From: Leifsonia shinshuensis
GTDB lineage: Bacteria > Actinomycetota > Actinomycetes > Actinomycetales > Microbacteriaceae
Assembly: GCF_013410375.1 (NCBI RefSeq)
Contig: NZ_JACCFL010000001.1
Span: forward strand, 682,001-746,000
Length of the DNA stretch: 64,000 nt
Direction: 5' to 3'
The position numbers were made by a program, and so were the translations under genes. Below are positions 41,871-49,235 of this stretch, piece by piece. Below the pieces are notes generated by a model. That model did no database searches and was not told where the DNA came from. It saw only the letters and a list, made by a program, of their open reading frames with translations. Numbering within the stretch: the first letter of the stretch is position 1; each line of letters starts with the position of its first letter.

Positions 41871-43033
41871 CGATCAAAGCGGTGACCCCACGCGTCGTCG
41901 AGCCGCCGGCGAGCCTGGGGATGGGGGTGAGCGTGTACCCGTCGGCGACGGCGATGGTCTGGCAGGGGGTGGGCCACCTGCACGAGGCGGTCGCGGTCCC
42001 CGGCGTCCGGCTGGCGCCGGGCGACGCGCTGGTGGAGGTCGAGCTCGCGACGGTCTGCGGCTCCGACGTGCACACCGTGCTGGGCCACCGGCCGGCGCCC
42101 ACCCCGCTGGTGCTCGGGCACGAGCAGGTCGGCCGCGTCGTCGCGCTGGGCCGCGGCGGCGCCAAGACCACCGACGGGCGCCGGGTCGCGCTCGGCGAGC
42201 GCGTCGTGTGGTCGGTGGCCGTGCCGTGCGGCCGGTGCGCCCGCTGCCGGCGCGGCCTCCCGCAGCGCTGCGTGAGCCTCCAGAAGTACGGGCACGAGCG
42301 GATGCGGCGCGGCTGGGAGCTGTCCGGCGGCTTCGCGACCCACACGCACCTCCTCGACGGCACGGCGATCGTGGCCGTGCCGGAGGAGCTCCCCGCCGCG
42401 GTGCTCGCTCCGGCCTCGTGTTCGACGGCGACCGTGGCGGCCGCGCTCGAGGCGGCCGCGGCGATCGTGCCGCTGGACGGCGCTCTGGTCCTGATCACCG
42501 GGGCAGGGATGCTCGGCCTCACCGCGGCGGCGATGGCGACGGAGGCCGGCGCCAAGGTCGTGGTGAGCGACCCGGACCCGGAGCGCCGGGAGGCCGCGCG
42601 CCTGTTCGGCGCGGCGGCGGTGGCCGACCCGCGCGCGGCCCCCGAGTCGCGCGCCGGCCTGGCAGCGGCTCTGGCCAAGGCGGGCGGACGGGCGTCGGCG
42701 CCCACCATCGCCCTCGAGTTCTCCGGCTCCCCCTCCGCGCTGCGGTCGCTGCTGACCGCGGTGGACATCGGCGGCGTCCTCGTGCTCGCCGGCTCGGTGT
42801 CGGACGGCCCGGAGCTGTCGGTCGTGCCCGAGCAGCTGGTCCGGCGTCTGCTCACGATCCGCGGCGTGCACAACTACGCGCCCCGGCACCTGGAGCAGGC
42901 GGTGCGGTTCCTCGCCGAGGCCGGCACGAAGTACCCGTTCGCGGAGCAGGTCGGCGCGGTCTTCCCGCTCGCCGAGGTGGACGCGGCGCTGGCGGCCACC
43001 GGGTCGCCGCGGGTGGCGGTCCGGCCGGGCTGA
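41867..43033 (+). CDS. Zinc-dependent alcohol dehydrogenase of the proposed phosphonate catabolism type (TIGR03366-like)
   Basis: The 388-residue medium-chain dehydrogenase has TVCGSDVHTVLG (catalytic zinc Cys, about 63), LVLGHEQVGRVVALG (His-Glu), the structural zinc cysteines in VPCGRCARCRRGLPQRC, and a Rossmann GAGMLGLTAAAM. It matches dehydrogenases grouped with the FAD oxidoreductase and HAD hydrolase upstream. Its GTG start overlaps the HAD stop, so the three genes form one operon. In the proposed scheme it would process an aldehyde or alcohol released after phosphonate breakdown. No phosphonate transporter is visible nearby. Confidence 0.82.
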   Translation: MTIKAVTPRVVEPPASLGMGVSVYPSATAMVWQGVGHLHEAVAVPGVRLAPGDALVEVELATVCGSDVHTVLGHRPAPTPLVLGHEQVGRVVALGRGGAKTTDGRRVALGERVVWSVAVPCGRCARCRRGLPQRCVSLQKYGHERMRRGWELSGGFATHTHLLDGTAIVAVPEELPAAVLAPASCSTATVAAALEAAAAIVPLDGALVLITGAGMLGLTAAAMATEAGAKVVVSDPDPERREAARLFGAAAVADPRAAPESRAGLAAALAKAGGRASAPTIALEFSGSPSALRSLLTAVDIGGVLVLAGSVSDGPELSVVPEQLVRRLLTIRGVHNYAPRHLEQAVRFLAEAGTKYPFAEQVGAVFPLAEVDAALAATGSPRVAVRPG

Positions 43034-43074
43034 TTCACTGACCGTCTCCGTGCCGCTCATGGCACTGTAGGAGC

Positions 43075-43686
43075 ATGGCCGCCGACCCGCTCGCCCACTT
43101 CTTCGAGCTGCTGCGCGCCGTCCCGGAGCCCGCCGACGCCGAGGCGCTGTACGGCGACGACCTGGAGGGGCGGCGCAGGGAGCGCAACCTGCGGCGCTAC
43201 TTCGCGATGCCGCACGCGTCCGTGCTGCTGCTGGGCGAGGCGCCCGGCTGGCGGGGGATGACGGTGACCGGCGTCCCGTTCGTTTCGGCGCGGGAAGCGG
43301 AGGCCGGGGTCGTGCCGGGGCTGGAGCTGCCGGAGCATCCGCAGGCGCCGTGGGAGGCATCCAGCCGGGTGGTGTGGGCCACCCTCCGGGATTGGCGGGG
43401 CCTCCTCCCGCTGTCGTGGCCGGTCTACCCGCTGCATCCGTTCGTCGCCGGCAACCCGCAGAGCAACCGGACGCCGCGGCCCGCGGAGGTCCGCGCCGGG
43501 GCGCCCGTGGCGCTGGAGCTGATTCGTGCGCTCGGGATCGAGACCGTCGTCGCCGTGGGCAGGAAGGCGCAGGGCGCGATCGCGACCGCGGGGCTGGAGG
43601 CTCCGGCGATCCGGCATCCCGCGCAGGGCGGTGCGGGGCTGTTCGCCGAGCAGCTCATCGAGCTGAACCGGGCGCTGGCCGGCTGA
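43075..43686 (+). CDS. Uracil-DNA-glycosylase-superfamily protein
   Basis: The 203-residue product has the two UDG-superfamily motifs: LLLGEAPGWRGMTVTGVPF (about 51-69; motif A) and AIRHPAQGG (about 183-191; motif B with the conserved His). In between lie NPQSN (family-like) and VVAVGRKAQGAI. No Fe-S cysteine cluster is visible, so it is not a family 4/5 enzyme. The lack of the catalytic Asp or Asn typical of true UDGs in motif A makes DNA glycosylase activity uncertain. ATG has AGGAG close by, and CACTGT lies six bases before it. It is convergent with a MarR gene across a hairpin. Confidence 0.75.
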   Translation: MAADPLAHFFELLRAVPEPADAEALYGDDLEGRRRERNLRRYFAMPHASVLLLGEAPGWRGMTVTGVPFVSAREAEAGVVPGLELPEHPQAPWEASSRVVWATLRDWRGLLPLSWPVYPLHPFVAGNPQSNRTPRPAEVRAGAPVALELIRALGIETVVAVGRKAQGAIATAGLEAPAIRHPAQGGAGLFAEQLIELNRALAG

Positions 43687-43696
43687 GCCGTTCCGC

Positions 43697-43735
43697 CTGG
43701 GGCGTCGGCCGCCCGTGGCATCCCGGCCGACCAGG
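43697..43735. terminator. Hairpin between UDG-like and MarR genes
   Basis: GTCGGCC (43704-43710) pairs with GGCCGAC (43725-43731), with CCTGG/CCAGG-type pairing just outside. Loop 14 nt. Likely bidirectional terminator. Confidence 0.5.
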
Positions 43736-43740
43736 TCTGC

Positions 43741-44277
43741 CTAGCGGCCGGCCCGCTTCGTGTCCCGCCCCGCGGACAGGTCGTCGATGGTGTCGATGGT
43801 GTCGCGGAGCCGGTCGAGGAAGTGGATGACCGCGCGGGCCTCGTCATCGTCCAGCGCCGCGGCGACCTCCACCAGCTCCTCCCTCACGTCGCCGAGGATC
43901 GCGCGGTGGATCTCGTCGACGGGCACGGCGGGGACGATGATGAGGGCGCGCCGGTCGAACGGGCTCGGCTCCCGGCGGATGTGGCCGGCCCGCTCCAGGC
44001 GGTCGAGCAGTACCGTGACCGACGAGCTCTGGATGCCGAGGTAGTCGCCGAGCTCCTTCGGGCCGACCGCGATGCCGCGCTCGCGCGCACGCAGCAGGTA
44101 GCGCAGCGCGGAGATGTCGTTGACCGTGAGGTTCATGCTCTTCTCGGAGCGGCGCTGCATCGCCGACTCGGCGACCAGGTAGCTCCGTAGACCCTCGAGC
44201 ACCTCGAGCGCGCGCCGCCGGTCCGCGTCCGTGTTTCCGGACGCGGATGGCGTCGAACCCGGATTGTCCGTCGTCAT
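43741..44277 (-). CDS. MarR-family transcriptional regulator
   Basis: The 178-residue product has a winged-helix core with LTVNDISALRYLLRARERGIAVGPKELGDYLGIQSSSVTVLLDRLERAGHIRREPSPFDRRALIIV (about 50-114), the MarR recognition helix and wing. It carries a polar N-terminal tail of about 25 residues and an acidic C-terminal dimer helix (AALDDDEARAVIHFLDRLRDTIDTIDDL). It lies 45 bp downstream of the DUF7882-like gene on the same strand and may be cotranscribed. A CTAG-rich dyad in front of that gene could be its operator. Confidence 0.87.
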   Translation of the reverse strand: MTTDNPGSTPSASGNTDADRRRALEVLEGLRSYLVAESAMQRRSEKSMNLTVNDISALRYLLRARERGIAVGPKELGDYLGIQSSSVTVLLDRLERAGHIRREPSPFDRRALIIVPAVPVDEIHRAILGDVREELVEVAAALDDDEARAVIHFLDRLRDTIDTIDDLSAGRDTKRAGR

Positions 44278-44322
44278 GGCATCGATGATAATCCAGCGTG
44301 TCCCACCGGCAGCGGCCCTCGA

Positions 44323-44631
44323 TCAGACCGCGGCGGGCTCTGCGGCCTGCGGGACGAACATGAGGCCGCTGGCGCGGGAGGCGTGATCCGCGAGCACGTT
44401 CAGCCACTGGTCGTCGAGGTGCTCGGGGGTGGGGGACGTGAACTCGTAGCGGAGGGGGATCGCGTTGTCGATCCAGACGGCGTACCGGCCGATCGGCTCC
44501 CCGTCGTCCGGAGTCCAGGTCAGCAGGAAGGGCTCCCGGCGGCGGAGCTTCATGGTGATGATGGCCTGCAGGTGCGCGAGCGCGCGGTCGTCGAAGTCGA
44601 ACGACTGTCCGTCGTAGATCAGAGCGCCCAT
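44323..44631 (-). CDS. Small DUF7882-like protein
   Basis: This 102-residue protein begins MGALIYDGQSFDFDDRALAHLQ and continues LRRREPFLLTWTPDDGEP, a pattern I associate with small Microbacteriaceae proteins of the DUF7882 type, whose function is unknown. These are sometimes mislabelled as DNA ligases. The ATG at 44631 follows GAAAGGAA at normal spacing; a longer reading from 44673 lacks support. It is divergent from padR across an AT-rich 350-bp region with several dyads. The marR gene follows on the same strand. Confidence 0.72.
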   Translation of the reverse strand: MGALIYDGQSFDFDDRALAHLQAIITMKLRRREPFLLTWTPDDGEPIGRYAVWIDNAIPLRYEFTSPTPEHLDDQWLNVLADHASRASGLMFVPQAAEPAAV

Positions 44632-44680
44632 CCTCGGGTTCCTTTCACTGGGGGCATGCCTTGGATCGATCATAGCCTTC

Positions 44681-44695
44681 GCTAGGTCAACTAGC
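44681..44695 (-). promoter_or_regulatory. CTAG dyad, possible MarR operator
   Basis: GCTAGGTCAACTAGC has 5-bp arms around GTCAA and lies about 50 bp upstream of the DUF7882-like gene, which precedes a marR gene. Confidence 0.4.
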
Positions 44696-44915
44696 TATCC
44701 ATTGGACGGAAAATACTTGGAATGCGTGACAATCGTCGACACGCCTGTGATGGCGGGGCAAGATCCCGATGGTCTCACCGTCGAGACGCTGCCTTCTGGC
44801 AGAAATTATCTAGACGATCTAGAAACATCACGCGACTGTTGTCCCGCCACTAAGCAGCCGATCGTGACAGCGATCCACCGAGCCACTGTTGACTCCGCCA
44901 TTGCCCCGGGCGTAC

Positions 44916-44931
44916 TATTCCACGTGGAATA
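44916..44931 (+). promoter_or_regulatory. Probable PadR operator
   Basis: TATTCCACGTGGAATA, a perfect 16-bp palindrome, lies 53 bp upstream of the padR ATG. Its position and symmetry fit an autorepressor site controlling padR and the MFS exporter gene. Confidence 0.65.
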
Positions 44932-44984
44932 ATCCTTTCCGACCATCCGAATCCACTCCCGATCGACGGACCGCCAGAGAACCC

Positions 44985-45566
44985 ATGCCGCACACCCCGA
45001 CCCTCACCCCGCTCGCCGTCGCAGCGCTCGCGCTGCTCGCCGAGGGGCCGACGCACCCGTACGAGATGTATCAGACGCTCGTGCTGCGCTCGGAGGACCG
45101 GCTCGTCAAGGTGCGGCCGGGCTCGCTCTACCACACGGTCGACCGCCTGGCCCGCCAGGGCCTGGTGCGCGCGACCGGCACCGAGCGTGAGGGCAACCGC
45201 CCGGAGCGCACCACCTACGAGATCACGGAGGAGGGCACCCGGGCGCTCGGCGAGCGCGTCGCGGACATCATCGCGACGCCGGTCAACGAGTTCCCCGAGT
45301 TCCCGCTCGGCCTCGGCGAGGCGCACAACCTCCCGCTCGAGACCGTGATCGACCTCCTTCGCAACCGCGTCGGCCTCATGCGCGCCGACATCGCCCTCCT
45401 CGACGACGGCATCCACCGGGTCCGCGCGAAGGGCCTGCCCGAGAAGTACTGGCTCGACGTGCGCTACCTGCGCACGACGGCGGAGGCCGAAGCCGCCGCC
45501 CTCGAAGCCCTCATCGACGACCTCGCCACGGGAGCCATCTCCTGGGACGAGGAGAAGCAGCACTGA
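44985..45566 (+). CDS. PadR-family transcriptional regulator
   Basis: The 193-residue product has a PadR winged helix at about 6-85, with LAVAALALLAEGPTHPYEMYQTL, VRPGSLYHTVDRLARQGLV (recognition helix) and RTTYEITEEGTRAL (wing), followed by a C-terminal coiled-coil dimer domain of the AphA-like type. An ATG at 44985 is chosen; the longer reading would begin inside the operator. It is 13 bp upstream of a DHA2 exporter gene, and PadR proteins commonly repress adjacent multidrug pumps in response to a toxic ligand. Confidence 0.9.
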   Translation: MPHTPTLTPLAVAALALLAEGPTHPYEMYQTLVLRSEDRLVKVRPGSLYHTVDRLARQGLVRATGTEREGNRPERTTYEITEEGTRALGERVADIIATPVNEFPEFPLGLGEAHNLPLETVIDLLRNRVGLMRADIALLDDGIHRVRAKGLPEKYWLDVRYLRTTAEAEAAALEALIDDLATGAISWDEEKQH

Positions 45567-45579
45567 GAGAAAGAATCAC

Positions 45580-47367
45580 ATGGAACGCCAACTGAAGCCG
45601 TGGCCCGCCCTCTGGGCGCTCGTCATCGGGTTCTTCATGATCCTGATCGACACCACCATCGTGTCGGTCGCCAACCCCTCGATCATGAAGGGCCTCAACC
45701 TCGGGACCGACTACAACGCGGTCATCTGGGTCACCAGCGCCTACCTCCTCGCGTACGCCGTCCCGCTGCTGATCACCGGCCGCCTCGGCGACCGCTTCGG
45801 CCCGAAGAACATGTACCTGATCGGCCTCGTCATCTTCACCCTGGCCTCGGCCTGGTGCGGGTTCTCCGGCGTCATGGCCGGAGGCGGCATCGGGATGCTG
45901 ATCACCGCCCGCGTCGTCCAGGGCCTCGGCGCCTCGCTGATGACCCCGCAGACGATGGCCGTCATCACCCGCATCTTCCCGCCGGACCGCCGCGGTGCGG
46001 CGATGGGCCTCTGGGGCGCCGTCGCCGGCGTCGCCACGCTGATCGGCCCACTGCTCGGCGGCGTGCTGGTCGACTGGCTCGGCTGGGAGTGGATCTTCTT
46101 CATCAACGTCCCCGTCGGCGTCGTGGCCTTCATCCTCGCCGTGCGGCTCGTGCCGAAGCTCCCGACCCACACGCACGCCTTCGACATCCTCGGCGTCGTG
46201 CTCTCGGCGGTGGGCATGTTCCTGCTGGTGTTCGGCATCCAGGAGGGCGGCACCTACAACTGGGGCGTCATCGGGGACGGGCCGTTCTCGGTCTGGGGCC
46301 TCATCATCGCCGGCATCGTCGTGCTGATCGCGTTCGTGGTCTGGCAGGCGCTCAACAAGAAGGAGCCGCTGCTGCCGCTCCCGCTGTTCCGCGACCGCAA
46401 CTTCTCGCTGTCGAACGGGGCGATCACCACGGTCGGCTTCGCGGTGACCTGTATGGCGCTTCCGCTGGTGTTCTACTTCCAGACGGTGCGTGGCCTCACC
46501 CCGACCCAGTCGGCGCTGATGCTCGCGCCGACCGCGGTGTTCTCCGGCGTGCTGGCGCCGATCATGGGCCGGCTGATCGACAAGATCAACCCGAAGTTCA
46601 TCGCCACTCCCGGGCTGGTGCTGTTCTCGCTGTCGCTGTTCCTCTACTCGCGGATGCTGACCCCGGACGTGAGCATCTGGTGGCTGCTCATCCCGAGCGC
46701 CCTGATGGGCATCGCGATGTCGGGCGTCTGGGGGCCGATCTCGGCCGTCACCACCCGCAACCTGCCGATGAACCAGGCCGGAGCCGGCTCCGGCGTGTTC
46801 AACACGACCCGTCAGATCGGCGCCGTGCTCGGAAGCGCGTCCATCTCCGCCCTCATCACGGGCCGCCTCGCGGTCGACCTGCCGAAGGCCCCGAGCGGAG
46901 CGGCACCGACCGCGACCGCCGGGACGGAGCTGCCGTCCTTCCTGCACGCAGGGTTCACCCAGGCGATGTCGGAGGCGCTGCTGCTGCCCGCGGCGGTGGC
47001 GTTCCTCGGTGCGCTCATCGTGGTGTGGTGGGCGAAGCCGAAGCCGCCGGCGTGGGGTCCGCGGGCGGAAGGCGCGGGCCGTCCGGCCGAGGCCGGCCAG
47101 GCCGGTGAGCCCGTCGCCGTGGGCGCCGTCGCCGGTGGAGGGGCGGAGGCTGCGGCCGACGACGCTGCCGGAGCCGGGGTCGCTGCCGTCGCAGCTGCCG
47201 CCGACCCGCTCGAGGCGACCGGCACCGCGCCGGCGCACGGAGCGCACGCGGCCTCCGGCCCGGTGGACGCCGCCCGGCACGGCGCGCACGCCGCGGAACC
47301 GGCGGCCGACGCGCGCCGCGACGGCGAGGAGCACCACGGCATCCACGCTGCGCCCGCGACCGACTGA
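45580..47367 (+). CDS. MFS DHA2-type multidrug exporter with an Ala/His-rich cytoplasmic tail
   Basis: The 595-residue product has about fourteen membrane helices and the EmrB/QacA marks: motif A GRLGDRFGPKN near residue 67-77, RVVQGLGASLMTPQ (motif B), and WGAVAGVATLIGPLLGG (motif C). These are proton-driven drug exporters. The last 105 residues are unusual: Ala/Gly/Pro-rich with several HGAHA- and HHG-type His clusters, of unknown role. ATG follows padR by 13 bp and AGAAAGAAT lies upstream. The gene ends at a strong terminator hairpin. Confidence 0.9.
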   Translation: MERQLKPWPALWALVIGFFMILIDTTIVSVANPSIMKGLNLGTDYNAVIWVTSAYLLAYAVPLLITGRLGDRFGPKNMYLIGLVIFTLASAWCGFSGVMAGGGIGMLITARVVQGLGASLMTPQTMAVITRIFPPDRRGAAMGLWGAVAGVATLIGPLLGGVLVDWLGWEWIFFINVPVGVVAFILAVRLVPKLPTHTHAFDILGVVLSAVGMFLLVFGIQEGGTYNWGVIGDGPFSVWGLIIAGIVVLIAFVVWQALNKKEPLLPLPLFRDRNFSLSNGAITTVGFAVTCMALPLVFYFQTVRGLTPTQSALMLAPTAVFSGVLAPIMGRLIDKINPKFIATPGLVLFSLSLFLYSRMLTPDVSIWWLLIPSALMGIAMSGVWGPISAVTTRNLPMNQAGAGSGVFNTTRQIGAVLGSASISALITGRLAVDLPKAPSGAAPTATAGTELPSFLHAGFTQAMSEALLLPAAVAFLGALIVVWWAKPKPPAWGPRAEGAGRPAEAGQAGEPVAVGAVAGGGAEAAADDAAGAGVAAVAAAADPLEATGTAPAHGAHAASGPVDAARHGAHAAEPAADARRDGEEHHGIHAAPATD

Positions 47368-47388
47368 CGCGGCCACCCGGTGACGAAG

Positions 47389-47425
47389 GGAGGACTCCCG
47401 GGCCAATCTGGCCCGGGAGTCCTCC
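47389..47425. terminator. Perfect 16-bp hairpin after the MFS gene
   Basis: GGAGGACTCCCGGGCC (47389-47404) pairs perfectly with 47410-47425 across a 5-nt loop (AATCT). It lies between the convergent MFS and VOC genes. Confidence 0.85.
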
Positions 47426-47471
47426 GTTCACAGCTTCCGAACGGCGTGTCGCCCCGGATCTCCTCCGATGC

Positions 47472-48374
47472 CTACGCCTCCGCGACCACCCGCACGACGT
47501 TCGCCCACGGGTCGTCGAACGACACCGACCGCCCGTCGTCCCGCGTCGGGACCCCGTAGTGCCGCATCCGCTCGGTCAGGGCGCCCACGTCGTCCGTGCT
47601 GGGCAGCCGCAGCTGCACCTCGCCGAGACCCAGCGCGAGCCGCCGCACTCCGGCGCCGCGGCTGTTCCACGTGTTCATGGCCATGTGGTGGTGGTAGCCG
47701 CCCGCCGAGACGAACAGGGCGGACGAGCCCAGGGAGGCCGTGGCCTCGAACCCGAGCCGGTCCACGTAGAACGCGCGGGCCGACGCGACGTCCCCGACGG
47801 ACAGGTGCACGTGGCCGACCACGGCGTCGCCGAAGCGCGGGTCGTCGGCGTGCGTCGAACCGTCCAGGGCGGGCAGTTCGGCCAACGCCGCGCCGCGCTC
47901 GCTGAGGTGCTCGCGCAGGAACGCGTTCGGGTCGAGGTAGAGCGTGTCCATCTCCACCTGTCCGTGCGTCCAGCTCCACTGGCTGCGGTCGCGGTCCCAG
48001 TACAGCTCGACGCCGTTCCCCTCCGGGTCGGTGAAGTAGAAGGCTTGCGAGACGAGGTGGTCGGCGCTGCCGGTGAACGTGCCGGGCGCGCGGCGGGCGA
48101 CCGAGTAGACCGCCGCGGCGAGGGCCTCCTGGCTGTCGAACACGATCGCCGTGTGGAACAGGCCGGCCTCGCCGGGGGAGGCGTGCTTCAGTTCCGGCGC
48201 GTGCTCCAGGATCACCGACGGCGTGCTGCCGCGGCCCAGGATGACGCGCCCTCCCTCCGCGGCGAGCACGGAGAGCGTCACGGCGTCGCGGTAGTAGGCG
48301 GTCATCGCGTCGAGGTCGGCGACCCGGAGGGTCACCGCACCCATCGCGGAGTCGGCAGGGAGCAATTCGGGCAT
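47472..48374 (-). CDS. Two-domain VOC-family protein (CatE-like extradiol dioxygenase fold)
   Basis: The 300-residue product has two vicinal-oxygen-chelate modules. The first covers about 13-135 and contains GLFHTAIVFDS and GNGVELYWDR; the second, about 170-298, contains VVGHVHLSVGDVASARAFYVDRLGFE and a YHHHMAMN segment. This is the layout of CatE-type catechol 2,3-dioxygenases and related glyoxalase-fold enzymes. His and Glu metal ligands are present (His in GHVHLS and HHHMAMN, Glu in GVELYW), so an Fe- or Mn-dependent dioxygenase or hydrolase is plausible. The substrate is not shown by context. Confidence 0.8.
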   Translation of the reverse strand: MPELLPADSAMGAVTLRVADLDAMTAYYRDAVTLSVLAAEGGRVILGRGSTPSVILEHAPELKHASPGEAGLFHTAIVFDSQEALAAAVYSVARRAPGTFTGSADHLVSQAFYFTDPEGNGVELYWDRDRSQWSWTHGQVEMDTLYLDPNAFLREHLSERGAALAELPALDGSTHADDPRFGDAVVGHVHLSVGDVASARAFYVDRLGFEATASLGSSALFVSAGGYHHHMAMNTWNSRGAGVRRLALGLGEVQLRLPSTDDVGALTERMRHYGVPTRDDGRSVSFDDPWANVVRVVAEA

Positions 48375-48407
48375 GCGTAATGCAACACGCGAGAGGCCCC
48401 GAGTATT

Positions 48408-49094
48408 TCAGGTCTCGATCGCCCCGCCGGTCTCCGTGAGGTAGCGACGGAGGGTGAGGGTCGGGTCCGCGGCCTGGAGCTCGCGGTAGCGGCTGAAGTC
48501 GAGCTGCTCGCGGAGCGACGTGCCCGCGCGCATCCGCTCGGACTGGGCGCCCTCCACCGACTGGATCCGGCGCGCCTCGGCGAACAGCTCGTCGCGGCGG
48601 TCGGCGCCGACGACCAGCACGCCGTCGTCGTCGGCGACGATCCAGTCGCCGGGCGCAACGGCGACGCCGTCGAGGGTCGCGCTGCGCATCGCGGCTCCGG
48701 CGGGCGGCACCCGCCGCGGTCCGTACGGGTGGGCGCCCAGGCTGAACAGCGGGAGGCCGATCTCGCGGAGCTGGGCGGTGTCGCGGTGCAGCCCCCAGAT
48801 CACGGCGCCGGACATCCCGGCGAGGCGCGCCTCCAGCAGCATCAGGTCGCCCACGCAGGCCTCGTCACGGCGGCCGCCGTTGTCGACGACGAGCACCGCG
48901 CCCGGCGGGGCATCGTCGATGGTCTCGAGCAGCACGTCGACGCTCCCGAGGTGGGTGACCGGGGCCGCGGGGCCCTGGAATGCGCGGCTGGGCAGCAGCG
49001 GCGCCAGCGCGACCGGGGCCGTGGCGACAGGGATGCCGAGGCGGACGGCGGCGTCGGCGACGGCGGCGGTCGGGAGCGGGGCGATCGTGTCCAT
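48408..49094 (-). CDS. RraA-like protein (HMG/CHA aldolase fold)
   Basis: The 228-residue product matches the RraA/4-hydroxy-4-methyl-2-oxoglutarate aldolase fold: LPTAAVADAAVRLGIP at the N-terminus, ALVVDNGGRRDEACVGDLM-like loop around residues 69-85 with VVDNGG, AGMSGAVIWGLHRDTAQLREIGLPLFS (about 92-118), and DWIVADDDGVLVV near 150. Such proteins are either metal-dependent aldolases or decarboxylases, or RNase E inhibitors. The conserved Arg-Asp pair for aldolase chemistry appears as LHRD, so enzymatic activity is plausible. TAGCGT lies six bases before the ATG. Confidence 0.75.
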   Translation of the reverse strand: MDTIAPLPTAAVADAAVRLGIPVATAPVALAPLLPSRAFQGPAAPVTHLGSVDVLLETIDDAPPGAVLVVDNGGRRDEACVGDLMLLEARLAGMSGAVIWGLHRDTAQLREIGLPLFSLGAHPYGPRRVPPAGAAMRSATLDGVAVAPGDWIVADDDGVLVVGADRRDELFAEARRIQSVEGAQSERMRAGTSLREQLDFSRYRELQAADPTLTLRRYLTETGGAIET

Positions 49095-49106
49095 GCCGAG
49101 ACGCTA
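49092..49106 (-). promoter_or_regulatory. Leaderless -10 box of the RraA-like gene
   Basis: TAGCGT (minus strand, 49106-49101), six bases, then the ATG. Confidence 0.45.
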
Positions 49107-49235
49107 CCGCCGCGTCCATGCGGACGGGGGAATGCGTACTCCTGCACAGTCCCTCGTCCTGGCGGGTTCTCCACGGATCCCGGTCGGGTCTTCTGCGACG
49201 CTTCCCCGTGCTCAAGGATGGTCGCAGGAGGTCCC

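Larger units (their letters stand above)
44632..44984. other. AT-rich divergent regulatory region without a convincing gene
   Basis: About 350 bp between the DUF7882-like and PadR genes. It is visibly richer in A and T than the rest of the window and holds several palindromes: GCTAGGTCAACTAGC (44681-44695), two TCTAGA sites spaced by CGA near 44809-44823, and TATTCCACGTGGAATA (44916-44931). A 76-codon frame inside it starts with TTG, has no ribosome binding site and unusual composition, and I do not call it. Confidence 0.6.

Noticed and set aside
43075..43686. True uracil-DNA glycosylase
   Set aside because: Motif A lacks an obvious catalytic Asp or Asn, so only superfamily membership is claimed.
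44702..44932. A 76-codon frame in the AT-rich gap before padR
   Set aside because: It starts with TTG, lacks a ribosome binding site, runs through operator palindromes and ends inside the PadR operator.
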